Assembly (NCBI GenBank): GCA_011391855.1
Contig: JAABPT010000018.1
Location: forward strand, 1-9,162
DNA from: Burkholderiales bacterium
Lineage (GTDB): Bacteria; Pseudomonadota; Gammaproteobacteria; Burkholderiales; Burkholderiaceae_C
DNA: 9,162 nucleotides
Direction of reading: 5' to 3'
This document shows positions 1 through 6,256 of this stretch, piece after piece (the first letter of the stretch is position 1; each line of letters opens with the position of its first letter). A program made the translations under genes and the position numbers. The notes under the pieces are model-generated. The model did no database searches, was not told the DNA's origin, and saw only the letters and a list, made by a program, of their open reading frames with translations.

Positions 1-60
1 GTCCACCTTGGCGCCGAGGGGCCCCGCGCCCTGAAGCAAAGCGTTTCCCCCAACACATGA
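1..60 (+). CDS. Possible 3' end of an upstream gene (partial)
   Basis: Frame 1 is open from the window edge and reads VHLGAEGPRALKQSVSPNT before a TGA at 58-60. Fifteen of its nineteen third positions are G or C, as expected for coding sequence in this genome. If real, the gene would end 15 bp before the aldolase start, which fits an operon. Nineteen residues are too few to assign a family. Frame 2 is also open at first (STLAPRGPAP) but stops at 32-34, so the frame choice is uncertain. Confidence 0.25.
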   Translation, partial: VHLGAEGPRALKQSVSPNT

Positions 61-75
61 ACCCAGGAGAACCCC

Positions 76-855
76 ATGGCTGAACCCTCACTGCCCGCTG
101 CCGCCGCCCCGCGCCCGAGCCGCTACTCGCCCGAGGAATGGGACGCCCGCGTCCGCCTCGCCGCGGCCTACCGCATCTTCGACCACCTGGGCTGGGGTGA
201 GCTGATCTACAACCACATCTCGCTGCGCGTGCCGGGCACCGAGCCGCACTTCCTGATCAACCCCTTCGGCCTGCACTACTCCGAGGTGCGCGCGTCCAAC
301 CTGGTGAAGGTGGACGTGAAGGGCAACATCATCGGCCACAGCGACTGGCCGATCAACCCGGCGGGCTTCACCTTCCACGGCAAGATCCACGAACAGGTGC
401 CCGACGCGCACTGCGTGATGCACGTGCACACCACGCCGACGATGGCGGTGTGCTGCCTCGACGAAGGTCTGTCCTACACCAACTTCTACGCCGCGCAACT
501 GTTCGGCAAGGTCGCGTACCACGAGTTCGAGGGCATCACGGTGCACGCAGACGAGGGTGCACGCATCCTCGACAGTGCCGGCAGCAAGCCGGTGCTGCTC
601 TTGCGCAACCACGGGCCGGTGACGATGGGCCACACGCTGGCGCAGTGCCTGAGCCTGATGTGGCTGATCAACCGCGCCTGCGAGGTGCAGCTGGCCACGC
701 TGAGCATGGGCAAGCCGCGCGCGATCGCGCAAACCGTGCTCGAAGGCTGCGTGCGCGACTCGCTGAACTTCGACCCCAAGTACGGCGCCGGACAGGACGC
801 GTTCGATGCGCTGCAGCGCGTCGTCGACCGCATCGACCCGACCTACCGCAGCTGA
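76..855 (+). CDS. Class II aldolase/adducin family protein
   Basis: This 259-residue cytoplasmic protein has the class II aldolase/adducin fold (FucA/AraD/RhaD-like), normally a zinc enzyme acting on hydroxy-carbonyl or sugar-phosphate substrates. The metal-binding histidines are visible: H116 and H118 in MHVHTT and H179 in LLRNHGP. The Glu that serves as acid/base in L-fuculose-phosphate aldolase (the SSE motif about 20 residues before HxH) is not visible. That stretch reads INPAGFTFHGKIHE, as in many adducin-like, functionally unassigned proteobacterial members, so retro-aldol chemistry should not be assumed. The ATG at 76 is preceded by AGGAG at 65-69 with a 6-nt spacer. The first 20 residues are Ala/Pro-rich and lie before the conserved core. 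No pathway partner is visible in the window. Family assignment is secure; the substrate is unknown. Confidence 0.88.
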   Translation: MAEPSLPAAAAPRPSRYSPEEWDARVRLAAAYRIFDHLGWGELIYNHISLRVPGTEPHFLINPFGLHYSEVRASNLVKVDVKGNIIGHSDWPINPAGFTFHGKIHEQVPDAHCVMHVHTTPTMAVCCLDEGLSYTNFYAAQLFGKVAYHEFEGITVHADEGARILDSAGSKPVLLLRNHGPVTMGHTLAQCLSLMWLINRACEVQLATLSMGKPRAIAQTVLEGCVRDSLNFDPKYGAGQDAFDALQRVVDRIDPTYRS

Positions 856-897
856 GGGCGCGCCGGGGCGACCACGGCATCGCGGTCAGGGTGCAGG

Positions 898-1065
898 GCA
901 AACTTCACCGCGATCGCCGGGACGGTGGTGTCGAACGCGCACGACTTCATCTCACCCCTGTCGACCTTGGCGCCGAACTCGAGCGCGATGCCGGAGCCCA
1001 CCTCGCTTTCGCTGGCCGCCCTCGCAGTCATCGGCCTGTGCATGCCCCGCCGCAAGCGCACATGA
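898..1065 (+). pseudogene. Orphan PEP-CTERM C-terminal sorting tail (5'-truncated gene remnant)
   Basis: The plus frame ends with a textbook PEP-CTERM signal at about 991-1062: the PEP triad (PEPTSLSLA), a hydrophobic run (ALAVIGLCM), then a basic cluster (PRRKRT) and TGA at 1063-1065. The residues before it (ANFTAIAGTVVSNAHDF, then ISPLSTLAPNSSA) look like an extracellular linker. Such tails direct exported proteins to exosortase (EpsH/XrtA) in biofilm-forming Gram-negative bacteria. No signal peptide or mature domain is present: the same frame runs back to the aldolase stop at 853-855 without a convincing start. A terminator lies 22 bp downstream, which supports a genuine former 3' gene end on this strand. 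I read it as a remnant whose 5' part was lost, perhaps when the aldolase segment arrived. A tiny ORF starting at GTG 925 or ATG 988 is possible but would lack an export signal. Confidence 0.6.
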
Positions 1066-1087
1066 ACATGACGTCGTTCGCCGCCAC

Positions 1088-1115
1088 GGCCCCACGTCGG
1101 CGGGGCCTTTTCTTT
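1088..1115 (+). terminator. Rho-independent terminator after the PEP-CTERM remnant
   Basis: GGCCCC (1088-1093) pairs with GGGGCC (1102-1107) around an 8-nt loop and is followed at once by TTTTCTTT (1108-1115). This is a classic intrinsic terminator for plus-strand transcription. It would end transcripts of the PEP-CTERM remnant and any read-through from the aldolase gene. On the minus strand no U-tract follows the stem, so it is unlikely to act in that direction. Confidence 0.75.
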
Positions 1116-1149
1116 GGGCGTTGCACGTCAAAGGGTGATGGTGGCCGCG

Positions 1150-1290
1150 TCATGAACTGCTCGGCTGCCGGACTGCCTCGAACGGCTCCCGGTGAGGCGC
1201 CAGGTCGGGGATGAAGAAGCGGGCCACTGGCCGTGCCGTACCGCGACTTCCGCACTCGCCCTGGATTTGAAACCACCAGGCCATTTGCAT
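1150..1290 (-). CDS. Possible small ORF directly after the toxin gene (46 aa, unrecognised)
   Basis: An ATG at 1290 lies three bases after the vapC stop codon and opens a 46-codon frame ending in TGA at 1152-1150. The product begins MQMAWWFQIQGECGSRGTAR and ends FEAVRQPSSS. Most third positions in its second half are G or C, which suggests coding or former coding sequence. No Shine-Dalgarno sequence precedes either candidate ATG (1290 or 1284), and I recognise no family, signal peptide or membrane segment. It may be a third cistron of the toxin-antitoxin operon, a remnant, or chance. Apart from this frame I see nothing in 1116-1290. Confidence 0.2.
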   Translation of the reverse strand: MQMAWWFQIQGECGSRGTARPVARFFIPDLAPHREPFEAVRQPSSS

Positions 1291-1293
1291 CTG

Positions 1294-1728
1294 TCAGGGC
1301 GTGCTGCGCAGCACAACCGGCTTGATCTTCAGTCGCCGTGCATTGCGGCTCAGGACGTCATCCAGGGTTGCCATGTGCTTCGCACCCGCAGCTTCGGCAC
1401 ACGCCAGGTGGAGGGCGTCGCCGGCGCGCAATGCGCTCGCGGCACCGAGCACCAATTCGGCCGCGCGATGAAAATCGGCGGGTGCTACCGGAAGCAATCG
1501 AAGGTCAGCAGCCGCCATGCGCTCGAAGCGCGTCCATGCACCCTGGGCCTGCTGCGCGTCGATCGCGCCGGTGCGCTGCTTGATGCCGAGGGCGCTGGCG
1601 AACTCTGGAATGCACCAGGCCGCGGCGACGATTTCGCTCTTCTCGCGTGCATACCACTCGGCTGCTGCCACGCTGTGCGGCTCGTTCAGGAACAACGACA
1701 CGAGTACGCTGGTGTCGACATAGACCAT
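1294..1728 (-). CDS. vapC: VapC-like PIN-domain ribonuclease toxin
   Basis: This 144-residue PIN-domain protein is the predicted toxin of a type II toxin-antitoxin pair. Family members are Mg-dependent endoribonucleases, often cutting tRNA or rRNA. The acidic site is complete: D5 in VDTSVLV, E42 in IPEFASAL, D104 in RAGDALHLA, and D123/D124 in TLDDVL. The start is the ATG at 1728, which begins MVYVDTS and follows the antitoxin stop with a single base between (TGA-C-ATG), implying translational coupling. An in-frame codon 33 bases further upstream lies inside the antitoxin gene and is rejected because PIN domains begin just before the first Asp. The length is normal for the family. The cellular target cannot be read from sequence. 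Confidence 0.88.
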   Translation of the reverse strand: MVYVDTSVLVSLFLNEPHSVAAAEWYAREKSEIVAAAWCIPEFASALGIKQRTGAIDAQQAQGAWTRFERMAAADLRLLPVAPADFHRAAELVLGAASALRAGDALHLACAEAAGAKHMATLDDVLSRNARRLKIKPVVLRSTP

Positions 1729-1729
1729 G

Positions 1730-1975
1730 TCAGTACCGCGCACCACTGCGCAGTTCCTCAATCACGGACTCGCTCATGGGCATGGTGCTGCGGGCCTCGT
1801 TCAGCTCGAGCGCGAATGCCTTGCGATCCCACTGCGCCGGCCGAATGGACAGGCTGCCGTCAACAGTGATCTGGGCCTCCACGGTAGCTCCTTCGTGCAA
1901 CCCGAGTCGGCGCACGATTTCGGAGGGGATTCGCAGGGCGAGACTGTTGCCCCATTTGGCTACTTGGAGATCCAT
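1730..1975 (-). CDS. vapB: VapB/MazE-like AbrB-fold antitoxin
   Basis: This 81-residue protein has an N-terminal SpoVT/AbrB swapped-hairpin DNA-binding domain at about residues 1-46 (MDLQVAKWGNSLALRIP, then VRRLGLHEGATVE). A C-terminal tail at about 47-81 (MPMSESVIEEL) is of the kind that wraps the toxin active site. It is expected to neutralise the adjacent PIN toxin and, with it, repress the operon. AGGA at 1985-1982 lies 6 nt before the ATG and supports the start. The gene sits first in the operon, as is usual, and directly after an AT-rich promoter and operator island that contrasts with the GC-rich surroundings. The symbol reflects the PIN partner; the fold alone would equally suit a MazE-type name. 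Confidence 0.87.
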   Translation of the reverse strand: MDLQVAKWGNSLALRIPSEIVRRLGLHEGATVEAQITVDGSLSIRPAQWDRKAFALELNEARSTMPMSESVIEELRSGARY

Positions 1976-2026
1976 TGTATATCCTACGATGTTTATACAT
2001 CCTACTCACTGAGCGCCAGCTGTCAA
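1976..2026 (-). promoter_or_regulatory. vapBC promoter with overlapping palindromic operator
   Basis: On the minus strand a perfect -35 TTGACA (2026-2021) is separated by 16 bp from TAGGAT (2004-1999, 4 of 6 matches to -10), predicting a start near 1992. An inverted repeat, TGTATA (1976-1981) and TATACA (1994-1999) with a 12-bp spacer, overlaps the -10 end, the start site and the ribosome-binding site. A direct repeat of the GTAGGATNTA type is layered on it. This geometry fits autorepression by an AbrB-fold antitoxin; binding itself is inferred. Confidence 0.65.
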
Positions 2027-2159
2027 GCGGTCGCGTCCATGGACATCCCGGGAGCCACCGCATGCCAGTGGCAGGCAGGAAGTGGGTGAGTCGCCCGCCG
2101 GTCAGGCGCGCTCCTGTGGCCGCAACGCACCACCAGGCCCCGTCCCGGTCGACCCTGCT

Positions 2160-5100
2160 TCAGCCGCACTGCCCCACGTAACCGCACGCGGTGCAGAAGT
2201 CGCAGCCGTCCTTGTGGATGACGCTGGCGTTGCCGCACTCCGGGCACGGCTTGCCGGCCAGCAATGCCGGCGCCTCGCCGCTGCGCGGCGCTTCCAGCAC
2301 GCCCATCTCGCGCAGCGGGTAGCCGCGCTCGTCCAGCACGCCCAGCATGCCGTAGCGATGGATGATGAGCCGCGCCAGGTAGGCCACCGTCGAAGGCCAG
2401 GTCTGCTGGCGCTGCTGCCCCGGCGGCAGGCCCGGCACGAAGGCCATGAAGTGACCCAGCGGCTCCGCGTAGTTCAGCAGTTTGCGCAGCTTCATGCCGA
2501 TCCACGCCGGGTCGATGACGCGCATGTCCAGCGACAGCAGCCGCGCCAAACCGTCCAGCGCGCGCGGGTAGTTGCCGGAGAGCGCCATCGCGCAGGGCCG
2601 CGTGACGCTGCCGCCATCGGGCCCGGGCAGCGTGACCTCCTTCAGCGTCACGGTGAAGGCCTCGCCGGTGGCCGGGTTGTCCACGTCCACCGCCCAGGCC
2701 AGCGTGCCCGAGGTGTCGGTGTGCGGCTCGTTGCGGCTGATCAGCGCGTCGACCATCGGCGTCGGTGCACCTGGCTTTGCCGGCAGGCTGCCGATCTGTT
2801 CGCAACGCCAGCGGATCAGCGCCGCGGTGGCCGCCACCACGCCGGGGAACAGTCGGCGCTCGCCGTGCGGCGGGAACGGCATCTCGAACGGCCGTTCCTC
2901 GGCCACCGTGGCCAGCGCGTCCAGCTTGAGCTGCAGCCAGGCGGCGTCGTCGCTGCGCATGTCCATCGACAGCGTCTTGGCCAGCGCACCCAGGCCGCGC
3001 GGCTGCTCGGCGCCGTTGACCCAGGCCTCGAAGGCTCGCGTGCCGGCCGCGCCAGGCGGCCCGTCCTCACGCGGCACCTCGCCGACGAAAAGCGCGAAGT
3101 CGCCGAACGGGTGCTGCACCATGAAGGTCCAGGCTGAGTTGCCGCCCGGCAGTTCGGGGCGTCCGGGCCAGCGCAGCGACGCCAGCACCGGCGCCGGCAG
3201 GCGGTCCAGCGCCAGGCGGCGGTTGGCGTCGGCCTCGCGCGGCAACTGCAGCGGTGCCGGTGGCTGCGGCGTGGTGGTGAGCACCGCGCCGACCACGGCA
3301 TTGGGCCGGTAGGTGGCCAGGCCCTTCAGGCCCAGCGACCAGGCCTGGTGGTACAGGTCCTCGAAGTCGGCATAGGGGTAGTCGGCCGGCACGTTGACGG
3401 TCTTGCTGATGGCGGTGTCGATGAACGGCGCCACCGCAGCCACCATCTCGGCGTGGGCCTGCGCGCTCATCTCCAGCGCCGTCACGAAGGCCGGCGTCAA
3501 CGGCGCTTCGTCGCCCCTCATGTGCTTGTACAGGCGCCAGGCGTGGTCCTGCACCGAATGTTCGGCAAAGCCGCCGTCGGGCAGGCGCTTCTTGCGCGTA
3601 TAGGTCCAGCTGAAGGCAGGTTCGATGCCGTTGCTGGCGTTGTCGGCAAAGGCCAGGCTGATGGTGCCGGTGGGTGCGATCGACAGCAGGTGCGAATTGC
3701 GCAGCCCGTGCGCGCGGATGCGGTCCTTCAGCGGCTGCGGCAGGCGCGAAGCGAAGGTGCTGCCGCTCAGGTACAGGTCCGCATTGAAGAGCGGGAAGGC
3801 GCCGCGCTCGCGCGCCAGGTCCACCGAGGCGTCGTAGGCGGTGTCGCGCATGAGTGCCGCGATACGGCGCGCCGTGGCGCGCGCCTCGGCGCCGTCGTAA
3901 CGTTGGCCCAGCATCACCAGCGCGTCGCCCAGGCCGGTGAAACCCAGACCGACGCGCCGCTTGGCCGCGGCCTCGGCCTGCTGCTGCGGCAGCGGCCACA
4001 GCGTCACGTCGAGCACGTTGTCCAGCATGCGCACGGCGGTGCGCACCAACGCCGTGAAGCCGGCTTCGTCGAAGGCGGCATCGGGCTCGAACGGCCGTTG
4101 CACGAAGCGCGTGAGGTCGATCGAACCCAGGCAACAGCAGCCGTAGGGCGGTAAAGGTTGTTCAGCGCAATTGTGGACGACCAAGCCATTGGCGCAGAAG
4201 GCATGCACGTCGGCGACGGTGACGTCGAACACCTCCGCTTCGCCATCTGGCTCAAGGGACTCGACGGTGGCGGTGAATCGCTCGCGGTTCAACTGCCGCT
4301 GGTAACTGTCCAGTGCATCGTGCAGGAGCTTCGCCTTTGCGCCGTCCTCGAAGCCGACCCGCTCAGCGAAACAAGCGAGGTTGTCGCCCGAGACGACGAG
4401 TTCGTGCACCGCATGCGACGCGTACTCCTGGTGGCCGCCACGGCCGTCGGGCAGCGCGCGTAACGCCGCTGGATGCCGGTTCCTGTAGATCGTGGAGGCA
4501 ATGCCCAACCGCAGCAGCATGCGCTGCACGGCGGCGAGCAGGACCTCATCGGATTGCGTCAAACGCACGCTCACACCTTTGGCCTGCGTGCCTTGCACCG
4601 AGCCGTCGGCGTCGAACAGGCCGCGCAGAAATGCGGCGCAGAATTCGCTGGAACCCTGTTCGATCTGCGGCGTGATCGTCTTGTGTCCGGGTGCCAGTCC
4701 CTGGTCCAGCGCGAGCCGCCGCAGGGCCGCGCTCGCCAGGCGTCTCTCGCCGCGCCCACCCACCGGGCTCTGCCAACCACGGAAATCGGCGCGATGGGGC
4801 AGCGTCAGGGCGGCCGCATGGGCGGCAGTCATGATGCCCGACGCACCATTCGCTGCCACCGGCACGTGGTCGCCATTTGCCGCGAGCTTGAGCTCCGGCG
4901 CCCAGACCGAGAGCACGGCCTTGTCGGCTTTCAGTGTGCCGTCGCCCACCAGCAGGCCCAGCAGGTAACCCTCGGCGGCCGTGCCCCGACCATCCCATCC
5001 CAGCAGACTGCGGTGGTCGCTCAGCATGACTTCGTCGCCGGGCTGCAGGTGGCCTGCGACCGCCCATTCGCTTTCGACAAGGTAGCGGGTCTTGCGGCGC

Positions 5101-6245
5101 ACACGGCGCACCGGATGATCAGCCGTGAGCCGCAGGTTGTGTCCCTCGCGCGTGCGCAGCGCCAGCGCGGGCTTGCAGCCCGTGGCGAAGAAGCCCTCGG
5201 ATTCGGTCGCGTAGCCCTGACCGCCGACGACCGCCGTGAAAGGGCGGCCTACCAGCTCGCGCACCTGACGCGCACCTTCGGACGTCATGACCCAGGTCTC
5301 TGCCGTGACACACGGGTTGGTTGCCGCGATCGTCTCGCAGTACGCCAGGTTGTTGTCGCGGTTGATGGTGTCCAGGAACAGCACGCCGGGCTCGGCGTGG
5401 TTGTAGGTGCAGCGCATGACCTGCGTCCACAGCTCGCGCGCCGGCAGCTTGCGGTAGACCCAAACGCCTTCTCGGCCTTCGTGGCCTGCGCTGCCGGGGC
5501 GCTGCCAGGCGCCGGCTTCCTTTTGCGCCGGGCCGGGCTCGGCGCGGTGCACCAGTTCCACGTCGCCGCCTTCGCGCACGGCCTGCATGAAGCTGTCGGT
5601 GACACCCACCGAGATATTGAAATTCTTCAGGTCGCCGCTGTCCTTGGCGTGGATGAATTCCTCGATGTCGGGGTGGTCGCAGCGCAGCACCGCCATCTGC
5701 GCGCCACGCCGCGCGCCGGCCGATTCCACGGTTTCACAGGAACGGTCGAAGACGCGCATGTAGCTCACCGGCCCGGAGGCCGAGCTCTGCGTGGCACCCA
5801 CCCAGGCGCCGCGCGGGCGGATGCGGCTGAAGTCGTAGCCCACGCCGCCGCCGCGGCGCATGGTCTCGGCGGCTTCGGCCAGCGCGGTGTAGATGCCGGG
5901 GTGGCCGTCTTCCACCTGCGTGATGCTGTCGCCCACCGGCTGCACGAAGCAGTTGATGAGCGTGGCCGCCAACCCGGTGCCGGCCGCCGACTGGATGCGC
6001 CCGGCGGGGATGAAGCCCTGTTCCAACGCCTGCAGGTAGCGCTCTTCCCATTGCGTGCGCTGCTCGGGCGACTCGGCATCGGCCAATGCGCGCGCCACGC
6101 GGCGGTGCACCTCCAAGGGCGTGGCTTCGTCGCCCTTGGCATATTTTTCCTTCAGCACCTCGGCGCTGATGGCTTGCGGCGGCAGCTTGGCCGCCGGGGC
6201 GGGCGCGGCGGCGGGCGAACGCTCGGGGGAAGTGGGTCGTGTCAC
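2160..6245 (-). CDS. nrdJ: Adenosylcobalamin-dependent (class II) ribonucleotide reductase with in-frame intein
   Basis: The 1361-residue precursor should splice to a 980-residue enzyme that reduces ribonucleotides using a radical generated from vitamin B12 coenzyme, independently of oxygen. Visible elements, in order: first redox Cys C99 in LINCFVQP; RRGGGVGYDFS at 130-140; the active-site motif N-P-[intein]-C-A-E with radical Cys C693 and E695; second redox Cys within YGCCCLGS (about 703-705, an unusual triple Cys); PTGTISLAF from 858; and a C-terminal Cys-rich ribbon with CPEC (1334-1337), CDFCTAC (1348-1354) and C1360. Between core and ribbon lie two related modules of about 120 residues (see findings). 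I choose the GTG at 6245: GAGGAA at 6258-6253 lies 7 nt upstream and overlaps the stop of the preceding gene. The frame stays open to 6347, but that part overlaps the upstream gene and looks non-coding. It is last in a DUF302-persulfide dioxygenase-nrdJ operon. I saw no NrdR box or cobalamin riboswitch. Confidence 0.95.
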   Translation of the reverse strand: MTRPTSPERSPAAAPAPAAKLPPQAISAEVLKEKYAKGDEATPLEVHRRVARALADAESPEQRTQWEERYLQALEQGFIPAGRIQSAAGTGLAATLINCFVQPVGDSITQVEDGHPGIYTALAEAAETMRRGGGVGYDFSRIRPRGAWVGATQSSASGPVSYMRVFDRSCETVESAGARRGAQMAVLRCDHPDIEEFIHAKDSGDLKNFNISVGVTDSFMQAVREGGDVELVHRAEPGPAQKEAGAWQRPGSAGHEGREGVWVYRKLPARELWTQVMRCTYNHAEPGVLFLDTINRDNNLAYCETIAATNPCVTAETWVMTSEGARQVRELVGRPFTAVVGGQGYATESEGFFATGCKPALALRTREGHNLRLTADHPVRRVRRKTRYLVESEWAVAGHLQPGDEVMLSDHRSLLGWDGRGTAAEGYLLGLLVGDGTLKADKAVLSVWAPELKLAANGDHVPVAANGASGIMTAAHAAALTLPHRADFRGWQSPVGGRGERRLASAALRRLALDQGLAPGHKTITPQIEQGSSEFCAAFLRGLFDADGSVQGTQAKGVSVRLTQSDEVLLAAVQRMLLRLGIASTIYRNRHPAALRALPDGRGGHQEYASHAVHELVVSGDNLACFAERVGFEDGAKAKLLHDALDSYQRQLNRERFTATVESLEPDGEAEVFDVTVADVHAFCANGLVVHNCAEQPLPPYGCCCLGSIDLTRFVQRPFEPDAAFDEAGFTALVRTAVRMLDNVLDVTLWPLPQQQAEAAAKRRVGLGFTGLGDALVMLGQRYDGAEARATARRIAALMRDTAYDASVDLARERGAFPLFNADLYLSGSTFASRLPQPLKDRIRAHGLRNSHLLSIAPTGTISLAFADNASNGIEPAFSWTYTRKKRLPDGGFAEHSVQDHAWRLYKHMRGDEAPLTPAFVTALEMSAQAHAEMVAAVAPFIDTAISKTVNVPADYPYADFEDLYHQAWSLGLKGLATYRPNAVVGAVLTTTPQPPAPLQLPREADANRRLALDRLPAPVLASLRWPGRPELPGGNSAWTFMVQHPFGDFALFVGEVPREDGPPGAAGTRAFEAWVNGAEQPRGLGALAKTLSMDMRSDDAAWLQLKLDALATVAEERPFEMPFPPHGERRLFPGVVAATAALIRWRCEQIGSLPAKPGAPTPMVDALISRNEPHTDTSGTLAWAVDVDNPATGEAFTVTLKEVTLPGPDGGSVTRPCAMALSGNYPRALDGLARLLSLDMRVIDPAWIGMKLRKLLNYAEPLGHFMAFVPGLPPGQQRQQTWPSTVAYLARLIIHRYGMLGVLDERGYPLREMGVLEAPRSGEAPALLAGKPCPECGNASVIHKDGCDFCTACGYVGQCG
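4170..5312 (-). other. LAGLIDADG intein inside NrdJ (381 residues)
   Basis: The intein interrupts AATNP|CAEQPLPPYG, so the residue after it (+1 Cys) is the radical cysteine of the reductase. Splicing elements are complete. Block A starts at Cys1 (CVTAETWVMTSEG). Block B has T63-A-D-H66. Block F is around 361-370 (VFDVTVADVH). Block G ends GLVV-H380-N381, followed by Cys+1. A two-motif homing endonuclease lies in between: LLGLLVGDG at 117-125 and LRGLFDADG at 229-237, each with its catalytic Asp, plus the HKTITP block at about 210-215. There are no stops or frameshifts, so both splicing and endonuclease look intact. Base composition appears slightly less GC-rich than the exteins, consistent with horizontal homing. 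Without excision the reductase active site cannot form. Confidence 0.95.
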
Positions 6246-6256
6246 GGTGGGGTTCC

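Noticed and set aside
843..1061. 72-codon minus-strand frame over the PEP-CTERM remnant
   Set aside because: It has a GTG start, no ribosome-binding site and no family resemblance. The plus strand here has a specific sorting signal and terminator.
450..1214. 254-codon plus-strand frame overlapping the aldolase 3' end
   Set aside because: It is out of frame with the aldolase's metal-binding motifs and lacks a ribosome-binding site. Its last part also overlaps the PEP-CTERM frame, which has far better support.
1220..1232. GCCACTG resembling the conserved box of cobalamin riboswitches, considered because nrdJ needs B12
   Set aside because: It is far downstream of nrdJ, lies in no leader, and no surrounding riboswitch structure is apparent; a 7-base chance match.
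2063..2073. Palindrome TGCCAGTGGCA after nrdJ
   Set aside because: The 1-nt centre cannot form a hairpin loop, there is no T-run, and it lies about 90 bp beyond the nrdJ stop; no terminator call is justified.
2082..3137. 351-codon plus-strand frame at the 3' end of nrdJ
   Set aside because: It is antisense to the conserved NrdJ C-terminus with Cys ribbon; product is low-complexity Arg/Ala/His/Val.
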